The notes under the pieces were generated by a model that worked only from the letters and a program-made list of their open reading frames with translations, had not been told where the DNA came from and searched no databases. Positions 1-8,817 of a stretch of DNA of 16,912 nt are shown here, piece by piece. The stretch's first letter is position 1. Each line of letters begins with the position of its first letter. Source of the stretch: Pseudomonadota bacterium (GTDB taxonomy: Bacteria > Pseudomonadota > Alphaproteobacteria > Acetobacterales > Acetobacteraceae); the NCBI GenBank assembly GCA_021828605.1, contig JAJZEG010000293.1, positions 1 through 16,912 of the forward strand, given 5' to 3'. A program made the translations under genes and the position numbers.

Positions 1-1749
1 GCAGCAATAATCAAACTCGATTCCCTGACCAATCCGGTTCGGCCCGCCGCCCAAAATCACGATTTTATCGCGCGCACTCGGCTCCGCCTCACAGGTCGGC
101 ACCCCGAACCCGCCCTCATAGGTCGCGTATAAATAAGCGGTCGCTGAGGCAAATTCGCCCGCCGTGCTATCAATCCGCCGATAAGCCGGGATCACCCCCA
201 ACCGCTGCCGCGTCGCGGCGATCTCGCTCTCCGCGAGGTTCGCAAGCACCGCCAGCCGCTGATCGGATAATCCCAACGCCTTAAGCGCGCGCCAACCATC
301 GGCATCATCCGGCAATCCCTGCGCAATGACGTCATTTTCCGCGTCGATGATCAGCGCGAGCTGCTCGATAAACCACGGATCAAACTTACAGGCCTGATGG
401 ATCTCCGCAACACTCAATCCCGCCCGCAAGGCGGCGGCGGCGATGAGCAGCCGGTCCGGTCGCGGCGTCGATAAGGCCGCCCGATACGCATCATGGGTGC
501 CATCGCCCGGCGGCTTGATCGGGTCGAGCCCGCCATAGCCGGTCTCCAGGCTGCGCAGCGCCTTTTGCAACGCCTCGGGGAAACTGCGCCCAATCGCCAT
601 CGCCTCGCCAACCGATTTCATCGCCGTGGTCAGCAGCGCGGGCGTTCCCGGGAATTTCTCGAAGGTAAAGCGGGGGATTTTCACCACCACATAATCGATG
701 GTCGGCTCAAAGCTCGCCGGGGTGACTTTGGTGATATCGTTACGCAATTCATCAAGCGTATAGCCCACCGCAAGCTTTGCCGCGATTTTCGCAATCGGAA
801 AACCCGTCGCTTTCGAGGCCAAAGCCGAGGAGCGCGAGACCCGCGGATTCATCTCAATCACCACCAGCCGCCCATCTGCCGGGTTGATGCCAAACTGCAC
901 GTTCGAGCCGCCAGTATCGACGCCGATCTTGCGCAGGCAGGCAATCGAGGCGTCGCGCATGATTTGCAATTCGCGGTCGGTCAGAGTGAGGGCAGGGGCC
1001 ACGGTCACGGAATCGCCGGTATGCACGCCCATCGGATCGATGTTTTCAATGGAGCAAATAATGATGCAGTTATCGGCGCTGTCGCGCACAACCTCCATTT
1101 CATATTCTTTCCAGCCCAGCACGCTTTCTTCAATCAGCACTTCAGTGGTCGGCGACGCATCAAGCCCGCCGGCGACAATTTCCAGAAATTCAGTGCGATT
1201 ATAGGCGATACCGCCGCCGGTGCCGCCGAGGGTGAAGGAGGGTCGGATCACCGCAGGTAACCCGACGATCTCAAGCGCCGCCTTGGCATCGTCGAGCGTA
1301 TGCGCGATCCGACTAATCGGGCTTGCAATCCCAATCTCCGCCATTGCGTCGCGAAATTTCAGCCGATCCTCCGCCCGATCAATCACCTCGGCGCGCGCAC
1401 CGATTAACTCCACCCCGTGTTTGGCCAAAATCCCGGTTTTATCCAAGGTCATCGCGGTATTGAGCGCGGTCTGCCCGCCCATGGTTGGTAGCAGCGCATC
1501 GGGGCGCTCCTTGATGATGATTTTTTCCACCATCTCCGGCGTAATCGGTTCGATATAGGTGGCGTCTGCCAAATCCGGATCGGTCATAATGGTCGCCGGA
1601 TTTGAATTGATCAAAATCACCCGGTAGCCTTCCTCGCGCAGCGCCTTGCACGCCTGCGCCCCCGAATAATCGAACTCGCAGGCCTGACCAATCACAATCG
1701 GACCAGCGCCGATGATCAAAATCGATTTAATATCAGTGCGTTTAGGCAT
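1..1749 (-). CDS. carB: Carbamoyl-phosphate synthase large subunit, N-terminal part (runs off left edge)
   Basis: CarB makes carbamoyl phosphate from bicarbonate, ATP and the ammonia channelled from CarA, feeding pyrimidine and arginine synthesis in the cytoplasm. Reading leftwards from the ATG at 1749, the frame stays open to base 1 and gives 583 of roughly 1,080 expected residues. The N-terminus contains the family signature [20 protein letters not shown] (about residues 12-31). The start of the second, duplicated half is reached at the left edge, with [17 protein letters not shown] as the last residues seen. The missing part therefore holds the second ATP-grasp half and the allosteric domain. 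An AGGAG Shine-Dalgarno (1756-1760) lies 6 bases before the ATG and supports this start. The stop of the upstream ATPase gene is 30 bases away and I see no promoter in that gap. carB is therefore probably transcribed with the genes upstream. No frameshift is visible. Confidence 0.97.
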   Translation of the reverse strand, partial: MPKRTDIKSILIIGAGPIVIGQACEFDYSGAQACKALREEGYRVILINSNPATIMTDPDLADATYIEPITPEMVEKIIIKERPDALLPTMGGQTALNTAMTLDKTGILAKHGVELIGARAEVIDRAEDRLKFRDAMAEIGIASPISRIAHTLDDAKAALEIVGLPAVIRPSFTLGGTGGGIAYNRTEFLEIVAGGLDASPTTEVLIEESVLGWKEYEMEVVRDSADNCIIICSIENIDPMGVHTGDSVTVAPALTLTDRELQIMRDASIACLRKIGVDTGGSNVQFGINPADGRLVVIEMNPRVSRSSALASKATGFPIAKIAAKLAVGYTLDELRNDITKVTPASFEPTIDYVVVKIPRFTFEKFPGTPALLTTAMKSVGEAMAIGRSFPEALQKALRSLETGYGGLDPIKPPGDGTHDAYRAALSTPRPDRLLIAAAALRAGLSVAEIHQACKFDPWFIEQLALIIDAENDVIAQGLPDDADGWRALKALGLSDQRLAVLANLAESEIAATRQRLGVIPAYRRIDSTAGEFASATAYLYATYEGGFGVPTCEAEPSARDKIVILGGGPNRIGQGIEFDYCC

Positions 1750-1779
1750 TATTTCGCTCCTGGGCGGCGGGATGGCAGG

Positions 1780-2985
1780 TCATTGAGGCGGGCAGCCGGG
1801 GGGAGGCGGCCAATCGGGCATAATCCGATGCAAAAACAAATCGAATAAGGGCACGGTAAAGGCAATATCGCCGTGGGCGGGGGCGTAAATCATTCCCTTG
1901 TTGATCAATCCTTCACGCAACAAACCAAGATCGGAAGTGCGTTTATGGAGTAATTTGGCGATGTCGCCTGATCGATGCGGACCCGGGCCAATTTCGGCCA
2001 TGGCCCGAAGATAGTCCTTTTCGCGTGGGGTTAGTCGGTTGAAGCGCACCCGAAAGAAGCCTTCATCGAGCCGCGCGATTGCTGTGCGTGTTGCTAGGGC
2101 AACATCGTCCGCATTGATCGGTGAGTTCTTGGCCTGGTTCCAGCTATGATAGCCCCATTCCTGTAAAAAAAACGGATAGCCGCCGGTTTTGTGTTGGATC
2201 GCGGCGAGTGCGGCGTCGGTGAACCGGACATCAGCCTGTTCCGCAGGGCGCTGCAACGCATTCGCGGCATCGTGGGGATCGAGCGGGCCGATACGGGGAA
2301 AATCGAACAGGCGTTCTGCATAGGATTTGGATCGACCAAAGAGCGAGACGACCTGGGGCAAACCGGCCGCGCACAAAAAAATCGGCAAACGTTCCTGCGC
2401 GGCGCGATGGATCGCCATGATCAAGGCGCTGAGTTCAAGGGTCGAGCAATATTGGATTTCATCAATGAATAGTCCGATGGCACAATTTCGGGCTGCCGCC
2501 GCTTTGCCTAATTCGGCAATCATGTCGGGCAAATCCACCTCCAAATCCCCACTATCGGCAATCCCGGGTTCTGGATCGATGTCCATGGAGATCTCGATAT
2601 CACTGACCTTAAGGCGCAATGCGCCGATGAATCCCCGAAATACCCGCATCGCCCGTTTGACTTGGGTGCTTAATTGCCCGCTGCGATCAAGATCAATCAG
2701 GATGCGCCTGAGATGGGGCACGAGTAGAGCGGCCAGTGGCTTTGCCTCATGCGCTTCGATCGGGCAGGTCGCGAAGCCTAACTCACCGGCTTGACTTCGT
2801 AATTCGTTGAGCAAGACGGTCTTGCCGACACCGCGCAGCCCAACCAGAATCAGTCCTTTTTCCGACCTTCCATGCTGGACCCTCGCGAGGGCGATGCGTC
2901 CGCGCTCGATCAGATCAGAACGACCGCTGAGTTCAGGCGGAGGCGTGCCTGCGCCAGGAGCAAAAGGGTTGAGGAGATGATTCAT
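1780..2985 (-). CDS. P-loop AAA-type ATPase lying between carA and carB
   Basis: This is a 401-residue cytoplasmic ATP-binding protein of unknown role. A Walker A motif, GLRGVGKT, sits at residues 49-56. A Walker B motif, GLFIDEIQ, is at 171-178 with D175 and E176. A conserved-looking SYAERLFDFP segment is at 221-230. The C-terminal 80 residues (about 318-395, from LTPREKDYL) look like a winged-helix domain. The plan, an AAA ATPase followed by a winged helix, resembles the widespread ORC/STAND-like 'ATP-binding protein' group whose substrates are mostly unknown. The N-terminal NPFAPGAGTPPPELSGR is typical of that group as I remember it. There is no Shine-Dalgarno before the ATG, but a promoter lies so close that the message is probably leaderless. 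Its position between carA and carB is not explained by pyrimidine synthesis and suggests insertion. A role in stress, defence or mobile-element biology cannot be chosen from sequence alone. Confidence 0.85.
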   Translation of the reverse strand: MNHLLNPFAPGAGTPPPELSGRSDLIERGRIALARVQHGRSEKGLILVGLRGVGKTVLLNELRSQAGELGFATCPIEAHEAKPLAALLVPHLRRILIDLDRSGQLSTQVKRAMRVFRGFIGALRLKVSDIEISMDIDPEPGIADSGDLEVDLPDMIAELGKAAAARNCAIGLFIDEIQYCSTLELSALIMAIHRAAQERLPIFLCAAGLPQVVSLFGRSKSYAERLFDFPRIGPLDPHDAANALQRPAEQADVRFTDAALAAIQHKTGGYPFFLQEWGYHSWNQAKNSPINADDVALATRTAIARLDEGFFRVRFNRLTPREKDYLRAMAEIGPGPHRSGDIAKLLHKRTSDLGLLREGLINKGMIYAPAHGDIAFTVPLFDLFLHRIMPDWPPPPGCPPQ

Positions 2986-2990
2986 GGCAA

Positions 2991-3021
2991 TTTATAAAGA
3001 GTTTATGGGTTTATATGTCAA
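2991..3021 (-). promoter_or_regulatory. Probable promoter of the ATPase gene, giving a leaderless mRNA
   Basis: Read on the minus strand, a perfect -35 TTGACA (3016-3021) is followed after 19 bases by the -10 hexamer TATAAA (2991-2996). The spacer is slightly long, but the hexamers match the sigma-70 consensus at 6/6 and 5/6. Only five bases separate the -10 from the ATPase ATG (2983-2985), so transcription should start at or next to the ATG. That fits the absence of a Shine-Dalgarno. The -35 covers the loop edge and the -10 covers the outer end of the inverted repeat here, so a protein bound to the repeat would block this promoter. It may also drive carB. Confidence 0.6.
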
Positions 3022-3050
3022 TCAATATATAAATCCATAAACTCCTTATA
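2993..3050. repeat. 24-bp imperfect inverted repeat at the carA stop / ATPase promoter
   Basis: The arms are 2993-3016 and 3027-3050, matching at 22 of 24 positions (differences at 2998/3045 and 3009/3034), around a 10-base loop, GTCAATCAAT. The arms are very A+T-rich, in sharp contrast to the surrounding G+C-rich coding DNA. The right arm contains the carA stop codon (TAA at 3046-3048 on the minus strand). The left arm ends at the ATPase -10 box. In carA read-through RNA it could fold into a long hairpin, but it lacks the G+C stem and U-tract of an intrinsic terminator. An operator or a mobile-element end are alternatives. Confidence 0.85.
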
Positions 3051-4401
3051 TTTTCGCGCCCATCATCGCCGTGAACCGCCCGAACAAATGATTGGCGTCC
3101 GAAGGGCCGGGGCTCGCTTCAGGGTGATACTGCACTGAAAAACACCGTTTCGCCGCACAAGCGATCCCTTCATTCGAGCCATCGAACAGGCTCCGATGGG
3201 TCACCATCACCCCCTCCGGCAACGAGGCTTCATCCACCGCAAATCCATGATTCTGGCTGGTAATCTCCACTTTCCCGGTCGCCAGCTCCTGCACCGGCTG
3301 ATTGGCACCGCGATGACCGCAATCGAGCTTGTAGGTTGTGCCGCCCAACGCCGTGGCGAGCAGCTGATGACCCAGGCAAATGCCAAATACCGGCAGACCG
3401 GCATCGAGCACCCCGCAGATCGCGGGAACCGCATAGTGCGCGGTCGCCGCCGGATCGCCCGGACCGTTGGACAAAAACACCCCGTCAGGTTTGTGGCGTA
3501 AAATATCCTCAGCAGAGCTGGTGGCGGGCACCACAATCACCCGACATCCGGCGCCGGCCAGATTGCGAAAAATATTCCGCTTCGCCCCATAATCGACGGC
3601 AACCACCGTGTGGGTCGGCGCCGATTGCCGACCAAACCCGGTGACGCGGTCCCAAAGGGTCTCGGTCCATTCATAAGGCTGGGTGCAGGAAACCGCCCCC
3701 GCCAAATCCATCCCGGTCAGCCCCGGCCAGTCGCGTGCCTGGGCCACCAAGGCTGGAATATCGAATTTCTGATCCTGCGGATAGGCAATCAGCGCATTCG
3801 GCGCGCCATCATCGCGGATTGACAAGGTCAAAGCGCGGGTATCCACACTATGAATTCCCACCAACCCCATCCGCGCACACCATTCCGCCAGCGGCACCGT
3901 CGAACGCCAATTGGATGGTTTACTGATCGGTCGGTTCAACACCAAGCCGCGCGCGAAACTTTGCGCCGCCTCGATATCCTCACCGTTACACCCTACATTG
4001 CCGATATGGGGAAAAGTGAAGGTGATAATTTGACCAGCGAAGGACGGATCGGTCAAAGTTTCCTGATACCCCGCCATGCCGGTCGAAAAACAAAGTTCGG
4101 CGGCCTGCGCATCGCGCTGGCTATGCGCCCCAAAGCCGATCCCCCAAAACACCCGCCCATCGCCGAGCACCAGAGCCGCCGTAGCGCGCTCGGGCTTCTG
4201 GCCGCCAATATCGTGATTGACCCCGCCCGGCAGATCATCAAGGGTCAATCCGGTGGCCGCGAGCACGGTTGGCCAATGGCGGGATGGGATCGCCCCGGTG
4301 CTGCGCCATTTGCGCACCGCTTCGGTCGATACCGAGGTAAGCTTGGCAGCCGCATCCGCGCCACCAAGCCGGTCAATCAATGATTCTATGGACAAGGGCA
4401 T
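3046..4401 (-). CDS. carA: Carbamoyl-phosphate synthase small subunit with N-terminal helix-turn-helix extension
   Basis: CarA hydrolyses glutamine and passes ammonia to CarB for carbamoyl phosphate synthesis. The 451-residue product is about 60 residues longer than a standard CarA. Residues about 68-260 are the CarA N-terminal domain. Residues about 262-450 are a class I glutamine amidotransferase with the nucleophile C342 in GICLGHQ and the partners H426 and E428 in QYHPEASPGP, so the enzyme should be active. Residues 3-60 are extra. They read as a Cro/YdaS-like helix-turn-helix, with VSTEAVRKWRSTGAIPSRHW (24-43) as the probable recognition region. I recall such a domain being named 'carph-isopro' in family databases because it occurs on CarA and isopropylmalate synthases; this is from memory. 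The ATG at 4401 has no clear Shine-Dalgarno, but a start downstream of the extension would discard a coherent domain. The gene diverges from the YqeY-dnaG-rpoD operon. Confidence 0.95.
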   Translation of the reverse strand: MPLSIESLIDRLGGADAAAKLTSVSTEAVRKWRSTGAIPSRHWPTVLAATGLTLDDLPGGVNHDIGGQKPERATAALVLGDGRVFWGIGFGAHSQRDAQAAELCFSTGMAGYQETLTDPSFAGQIITFTFPHIGNVGCNGEDIEAAQSFARGLVLNRPISKPSNWRSTVPLAEWCARMGLVGIHSVDTRALTLSIRDDGAPNALIAYPQDQKFDIPALVAQARDWPGLTGMDLAGAVSCTQPYEWTETLWDRVTGFGRQSAPTHTVVAVDYGAKRNIFRNLAGAGCRVIVVPATSSAEDILRHKPDGVFLSNGPGDPAATAHYAVPAICGVLDAGLPVFGICLGHQLLATALGGTTYKLDCGHRGANQPVQELATGKVEITSQNHGFAVDEASLPEGVMVTHRSLFDGSNEGIACAAKRCFSVQYHPEASPGPSDANHLFGRFTAMMGAKI

Positions 4402-4421
4402 AAGTCGAAGGCATATCGGAA

Positions 4422-4449
4422 ATTAAATCCCACTTCAATACACGATCAA
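4422..4449 (-). promoter_or_regulatory. Probable carA promoter
   Basis: On the minus strand, -35 TTGATC (4444-4449, 4/6 to consensus) and -10 TTTAAT (4422-4427, 5/6) are separated by 16 bases. The predicted start is near 4415, leaving a leader of about 14 bases before the carA ATG. That agrees with the lack of a good Shine-Dalgarno. A CGGAAAT motif overlaps the -10/start region and two more lie just upstream of the -35. Confidence 0.5.
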
Positions 4450-4455
4450 ACACAC

Positions 4456-4470
4456 CGGAAATAATTTCCG
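4456..4470. promoter_or_regulatory. CGGAAAT-A-ATTTCCG palindrome, candidate operator in the carA/YqeY divergent region
   Basis: A perfect 7-bp palindrome around one central base (CGGAAAT 4456-4462, ATTTCCG 4464-4470). Together with the copy at 4417-4423 there are three CGGAAAT half-sites within 54 bases. On the plus strand AATAAT (4460-4465) inside it could serve as a -10 for the YqeY-dnaG-rpoD operon, but no convincing -35 is spaced correctly. The helix-turn-helix on CarA, or a separate pyrimidine/arginine regulator, are possible ligands. Confidence 0.4.
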
Positions 4471-4495
4471 ATCACCATCGGGTCGACCATGCGAG

Positions 4496-4500
4496 AGGAG
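4496..4500 (+). promoter_or_regulatory. Shine-Dalgarno that fixes the YqeY start
   Basis: AGGAG lies six bases before the ATG at 4507 (MSSALRTHL). It falls inside the coding sequence that an upstream in-frame ATG at 4489 would imply, so 4507 is the likely start. Confidence 0.8.
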
Positions 4501-4506
4501 CAAAAA

Positions 4507-4983
4507 ATGAGTTCAGCGTTGCGCACCCATCTGACCGAGAGCCTGAAAGCCGCGATGCGGGCCGGCGAGGCGCTCCGGGTTTCCACCTTGCGCATGATGC
4601 TTGCACGGTTGAAGGATTTCGATATCGCCGCCCGGCCCAAAGGCATCAGCGAAATCCCCGACCCCGAAATCATCACCATGCTGCGCGGCATGGTCAAATC
4701 GCGGCGTGACTCTGAGACGCAATATCGCGCGCTCGACCGTGCCGAACTCGCCGACAAGGAGGCCGCCGAAATCGCCATTATCGAGGCGTTTTTGCCGAAA
4801 ACCCTCAAGGGTGCTGCACTTGACGCAGCCGTAACCACCGCCATCGCCCAGACCAATGCGACCAGCGGCAAGGATATGGGCCGGGTGATTGCGGCCCTGA
4901 AAGCCACCCACGGCACTGATTTGGATATGGGTCCAACCTCGTCTCTGGTCAAAGCCAAGCTCGCTGGCCTGCCAACCGCCTGA
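4507..4983 (+). CDS. GatB/YqeY domain-containing protein
   Basis: A 158-residue cytoplasmic protein of the YqeY family. It resembles the C-terminal tail domain of the GatB subunit of tRNA amidotransferase, which contacts tRNA. The role of the stand-alone protein is not settled. Visible family features are the basic N-terminal helix RVSTLRMMLARLKDF (24-38), a central KSRRDSETQY (64-73), the IEAFLPKTL segment (92-100) and the C-terminal GKDMGRVIAALK (121-132). The length is normal for the family. It is the first gene of the operon with dnaG and rpoD, and its stop codon overlaps the dnaG start by one base (TGATG), suggesting translational coupling. The same order occurs in other alphaproteobacteria and recalls the rpsU-dnaG-rpoD operon of enterobacteria with YqeY in place of S21. 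Confidence 0.93.
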   Translation: MSSALRTHLTESLKAAMRAGEALRVSTLRMMLARLKDFDIAARPKGISEIPDPEIITMLRGMVKSRRDSETQYRALDRAELADKEAAEIAIIEAFLPKTLKGAALDAAVTTAIAQTNATSGKDMGRVIAALKATHGTDLDMGPTSSLVKAKLAGLPTA

Positions 4984-6797
4984 TGAGCTGGCCCGCCAAT
5001 TTTCTGGACGAGCTGCGCGCCCGCACCCCGATTGCGCCGCTGATCGCCAAACGGGTGCGCCTCACCCGCTCGGGGCGCGAGCATAAAGGCTGCTGCCCGT
5101 TCCATAACGAAAAATCGCCGTCCTTTTATGTTTATGACGATCATTTTCATTGTTTCGGCTGCGGTGCTCATGGCGACGCGATCAGCTTCGTGATGCAAAG
5201 CGAAGGGGCCGGTTTCACCGAGGCGGTGGAACGCCTCGCCGGGGAGGCTGGGCTGGACATTCCCCGGTCCGATCCGCGTGAGGCTGAGCGCGCCGCGCGC
5301 GAGGCGGGCACCGCCGATATCGTGGCCCTGGCCGCCTCGGTGTATCAGCGTCGCCTCGCCGAACCAGAAGGTGCCGCCGCGCGCGACTATCTCGCCCGGC
5401 GCGGCTTGGGTGCTGCGGCCATCGAGCAATTCGGCCTTGGCTGGTCCGGCGAGGGGCGCGGCGCTTTGCGCGCCGCCTTGGCCCCGCACGGCATTACCAC
5501 CGAACAGCTCATCGAAGCGGGCCTGATGAAACCAGGCGAGCGCGGCGCCGTCGATTATTTCTATAATCGTCTGATGTTCCCGATTCGCGACCGGCGCGGT
5601 CGGATGATCAGTTTCGGTGGCCGCCTCCTGGGCACCGGCGAACCCAAATATCTCAACGGCCCCGAAACCTCGCTCTTTTCCAAAGGCCGTACCCTCTATG
5701 GGATGGACCGCGCGCGCGCCGCACCGCGCCAGGGCATGAGGCTGGTGGTGGTCGAGGGTTATATGGACGTGATCGCCCTGCATCAGGCCGGATTTAACGG
5801 CGCGGTCGCACCCCTCGGCACTGCTTTGACCGAGGCGCATCTCGAGGCGCTTTGGCAGGTGTCGCCTCTGCCGGTGCTCTGCCTGGATGGCGATAAAGCC
5901 GGGCGGCGCGCCACGTTGCGCGCCATCGAACGCGCACTCCCCGCTTTGACCGCCGACCGATCCCTGCTCATCGCCCGGCTCCCCGCCGACGAGGACCCCG
6001 ACAGTTTGGTGCGCAAATCCGGCGCCGATGGCTTCAAATCGATTCTCGCCAACGCACGAGCTTTAGACGAAACCCTCTTCAGCCTACTCGCGGAAGGAAT
6101 TGACCCATCAAGCCCCGAAGCGCGTGCTGGCCTGCGCACCCGCCTCGAGGAGACGGCTAAACAAATCACTGATCGAACCATGGCCAGCGAAATCCGGCGC
6201 AGCTTGCTTGATCGGTTTTTCAACGCGCGGGTTTCCGGCGCGCGCCGGGCTGGTTCGCTGCCGCCCGATCAGCGGCGCGGCAGCCCGCCACGCCGCCCGC
6301 TCGGCCTGGCCCGCCCGATGATCGCTGCGGAGCGCACTCATGCCCGCCGCGCGCGAATTCTGCTTGGTATTCTATTGAAACACCCAGCTTTAATCCCCAA
6401 TATCGATGAACCGCTCATCGCCCTTGATCTGCCCGCACCGCTCACCGCGCTGCGCAGTGCTTTGATCGAATGGGCGAATCGCACCCCAGCCCTTGACAGC
6501 GACGCTTTGCTTGACCATCTCCACGCATCGGGTTGCGAGGATGTAATATTGGGTGTCTTGGCTGAACCGCTGCCATCGGTTGTGGACTCTCCCGACGCAC
6601 ACCGCCCGGATATCGAAGCCTGTTGGTATAATATTTTCGGCCTCATGAACCTTCCTTGGTTGCGTGATCAGCGCGCGGAAAAATACCGAACCTGGTGCCA
6701 GACTGGGACCGCCGACGATTGGGACCGCCTGGTTTCGCTCACCCAGGCCCTCAACCGGGCCGAACGCGGCGAGAGTGATGAGGACGTTCTGGAATAA
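4983..6797 (+). CDS. dnaG: DNA primase
   Basis: DnaG makes the RNA primers for chromosome replication, working with the DnaB helicase at the fork. The 604-residue product has the full architecture. An N-terminal CHC2 zinc-binding domain has ligands C38, H41, C57 and C60 ([10 protein letters not shown]). The catalytic core follows, then the TOPRIM domain with E258 in VVVEGYMDV and the D302-G-D304 pair in [12 protein letters not shown], both metal-binding positions. The C-terminal region (about 450-604) is the variable helicase-binding domain. The ATG at 4983 overlaps the YqeY stop by one base. There is no independent Shine-Dalgarno of note, so expression is probably coupled. A 92-base gap separates it from rpoD, enough for an extra rpoD promoter, but I could not pick one out. 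No missing catalytic residue. Confidence 0.97.
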   Translation: MSWPANFLDELRARTPIAPLIAKRVRLTRSGREHKGCCPFHNEKSPSFYVYDDHFHCFGCGAHGDAISFVMQSEGAGFTEAVERLAGEAGLDIPRSDPREAERAAREAGTADIVALAASVYQRRLAEPEGAAARDYLARRGLGAAAIEQFGLGWSGEGRGALRAALAPHGITTEQLIEAGLMKPGERGAVDYFYNRLMFPIRDRRGRMISFGGRLLGTGEPKYLNGPETSLFSKGRTLYGMDRARAAPRQGMRLVVVEGYMDVIALHQAGFNGAVAPLGTALTEAHLEALWQVSPLPVLCLDGDKAGRRATLRAIERALPALTADRSLLIARLPADEDPDSLVRKSGADGFKSILANARALDETLFSLLAEGIDPSSPEARAGLRTRLEETAKQITDRTMASEIRRSLLDRFFNARVSGARRAGSLPPDQRRGSPPRRPLGLARPMIAAERTHARRARILLGILLKHPALIPNIDEPLIALDLPAPLTALRSALIEWANRTPALDSDALLDHLHASGCEDVILGVLAEPLPSVVDSPDAHRPDIEACWYNIFGLMNLPWLRDQRAEKYRTWCQTGTADDWDRLVSLTQALNRAERGESDEDVLE

Positions 6798-6889
6798 GGC
6801 TAAGCGATCGGGGCTCGCCGCATCACGCGCAGCATTTTGGCCCGGTCGCTCACATGTTAATTTGTTCGACTGAGTTGGAGATATTCTTG

Positions 6890-8812
6890 ATGGCAACCAA
6901 ACCTGCCGCCGCGACCCCGCCTGAAGCCACCGCCGCCGAAGCCGAAACCGAGACCGCAACCCTCGACATTCAATCCGCATCCGTCAAGCGGCTGATCGCG
7001 CGAAGCAAGGAGCGGGGCTACATCACCTTTGATGAGCTTAACGCGATCCTGCCTGCCGATCAAAACAGCTCCGAGCAAATCGAAGACGTGATGTCGCAGC
7101 TCAATGAAATGGGCATCCAGGTCGTCGAGAACGAAGAAAGCGAAGACGCCGACACCCCCGCCGAAAAAACCGAGGACGCTGCTGATACCGAGGAAGAGCC
7201 GGTCGCGGGCAATATCAGCGAGGCCAGCGCCGGGCGTACCGATGACCCGGTGCGCATGTATTTGCGCGAAATGGGCACGGTCGAGCTGCTCTCACGCGAA
7301 GGCGAAATCGCCATCGCCAAGCGGATCGAAGCCGGGCGCGACATGATGATCGGCGGGCTCTGCGAAAGCCCGCTCACCTTCCGGGCGATCATCGCCTGGC
7401 ACGAGGCGCTGAAATCAAGCCGGATGCTCTTGCGCGACGTGATCGATCTTGAAGCCACGCAAGGCGGCGGGGAGCCCACTGGCGAGGCCAATTTCGACGC
7501 CGTGGCCGAGGAACCCGAGGAAGAGGACGAAGGCGAGGGCAGCGGCATGTCGCTCTCGGCGGTCGAGGAAAAACTCAAACCCGAAGTCTTTGAAACCTTC
7601 ACGATTATCGAGGATTTGTACGAAAAATTCATGAAACTCCAGCATAAAAGGCTGGATGCCCTGAATGCCGGTGCCGAGGCGAATAAACGCTCGGAAAAAA
7701 CCTACGAAAAACTCCGTGACGAGCTGGTCGCCAAGGTTGAGCAAGTGCGTCTGCACACCAACCGGATCGAAGAGCTGGTGGTTCAGCTTAAGGAGCTCAA
7801 CCAGCGCCTGAACGGTCTTGAAGGGCAATTGCTGCGTCTCGCCGAGAGCTGCAAAATTGTCCGTGAGGATTTTCTCGCCGCCTATCGCGGCTGTGAGATG
7901 GACCCGGCTTGGCTTGATCAGGTCGCCGAGCGCACCGGCAAAGGCTGGAAATTATTCGTCGCCAAATTTGCCCCGCAAATCATTGAATTGCGCGCGCAAA
8001 TCGGGCGCATCGCCGCCGAGGCGCAGTTGCCGATCGAGGAGTTCCGCCGGGTTTACGCCACCGTCTCACGCGGCGAGCGCGACTCCACCCGCGCCAAAAA
8101 AGAGATGATCGAGGCCAATTTGCGCCTGGTGATCTCGATTGCCAAAAAATACACCAATCGCGGCCTGCAATTCCTCGATCTGATCCAGGAGGGCAATATC
8201 GGGCTGATGAAAGCGGTCGATAAGTTCGAATATCGGCGCGGCTATAAATTCAGCACCTATGCCACTTGGTGGATCCGCCAAGCGATCACCCGCTCCATCG
8301 CCGATCAAGCGCGCACCATTCGCATCCCGGTGCATATGATCGAGACCATCAATAAATTGGTGCGCACCTCCCGCCAGATGCTCCATGAAATCGGCCGTGA
8401 GCCGACCCCCGAGGAATTGGCCGAAAAACTCGGCATGCCGCTTGAAAAAGTTCGCAAGGTGCTGAAAATCGCCAAGGAACCGATCAGCCTGGAAACCCCG
8501 ATCGGCGACGAGGAGGATAGTCATCTCGGCGATTTCATCGAGGATAAAAACGCGATCATTCCGTTGGATGCTGCGGTTCATGCGAACCTTCGCGAGGCCG
8601 CCACACGCGTGCTCTCCTCGCTTACCCCGCGCGAGGAGCGGGTCTTGCGCATGCGTTTTGGCATCGGGATGAATACCGATCACACGCTCGAAGAAGTCGG
8701 CCAGCAATTCAACGTCACCCGCGAGCGGATTCGTCAAATCGAAGCCAAAGCGCTGCGCAAACTCAAACACCCAACCCGCAGCCGAAAATTGCGGAGCTTT
8801 CTGGAGGACTAA
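6890..8812 (+). CDS. rpoD: Primary RNA polymerase sigma factor (sigma-70)
   Basis: The housekeeping sigma factor, which directs core RNA polymerase to most promoters. The 640-residue product shows region 1.1 (about 26-78), region 1.2 ([16 protein letters not shown], 119-134), a large non-conserved region (about 150-395), then regions 2 to 4. Region 2.4 is [20 protein letters not shown] (457-476). Region 4.2 is a helix-turn-helix, [20 protein letters not shown] (600-619). The N-terminus and the non-conserved region are rich in Glu/Asp (for example [11 protein letters not shown] at 207-217). The ATG at 6890 (MATKPAAAT) is chosen over an in-frame ATG at 6854. GGAG at 6877-6880 precedes it at 9 bases, and the upstream 12 residues do not resemble a sigma N-terminus. 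It is the third gene of the YqeY-dnaG-rpoD set, as expected for co-ordination of replication and transcription. Confidence 0.97.
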   Translation: MATKPAAATPPEATAAEAETETATLDIQSASVKRLIARSKERGYITFDELNAILPADQNSSEQIEDVMSQLNEMGIQVVENEESEDADTPAEKTEDAADTEEEPVAGNISEASAGRTDDPVRMYLREMGTVELLSREGEIAIAKRIEAGRDMMIGGLCESPLTFRAIIAWHEALKSSRMLLRDVIDLEATQGGGEPTGEANFDAVAEEPEEEDEGEGSGMSLSAVEEKLKPEVFETFTIIEDLYEKFMKLQHKRLDALNAGAEANKRSEKTYEKLRDELVAKVEQVRLHTNRIEELVVQLKELNQRLNGLEGQLLRLAESCKIVREDFLAAYRGCEMDPAWLDQVAERTGKGWKLFVAKFAPQIIELRAQIGRIAAEAQLPIEEFRRVYATVSRGERDSTRAKKEMIEANLRLVISIAKKYTNRGLQFLDLIQEGNIGLMKAVDKFEYRRGYKFSTYATWWIRQAITRSIADQARTIRIPVHMIETINKLVRTSRQMLHEIGREPTPEELAEKLGMPLEKVRKVLKIAKEPISLETPIGDEEDSHLGDFIEDKNAIIPLDAAVHANLREAATRVLSSLTPREERVLRMRFGIGMNTDHTLEEVGQQFNVTRERIRQIEAKALRKLKHPTRSRKLRSFLED

Positions 8813-8817
8813 TCCGG

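Larger units (their letters stand above)
4415..4472. repeat. Perfect 11-bp inverted repeat flanking the carA promoter
   Basis: ATCGGAAATTA at 4415-4425 is matched exactly by its reverse complement TAATTTCCGAT at 4462-4472, with 36 bases between. The left arm overlaps the predicted carA -10 and start site and the right arm is upstream of the -35. Spaced identical arms around a promoter are typical of operators bound by dimers or by looping. Here this is inferred from symmetry only. Confidence 0.7.

Noticed and set aside
493..1260. A 255-codon open frame on the plus strand opposite carB, and similar long frames opposite carA, rpoD and bamB.
   Set aside because: They are Arg/His-rich antisense shadows produced by G+C-rich codon bias; the opposite strand encodes well-recognised enzymes with intact motifs.
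3018..3038. A six-codon reading frame (MDLYID) on the minus strand after the carA stop, preceded by AAGGAG, resembling a leader peptide.
   Set aside because: The Shine-Dalgarno spacing is only three to four bases, the frame lies entirely inside the inverted repeat so its codons are dictated by symmetry, and there is no run of regulatory codons.
2993..3050. Intrinsic terminator after carA.
   Set aside because: The hairpin is long but A+T-rich and is not followed by a U-tract on the minus strand, so it does not fit the usual terminator form.
4446..5840. A 464-codon open frame on the minus strand covering YqeY and the first half of dnaG.
   Set aside because: No recognisable domain, low-complexity composition, and it is antisense to two clearly functional genes.
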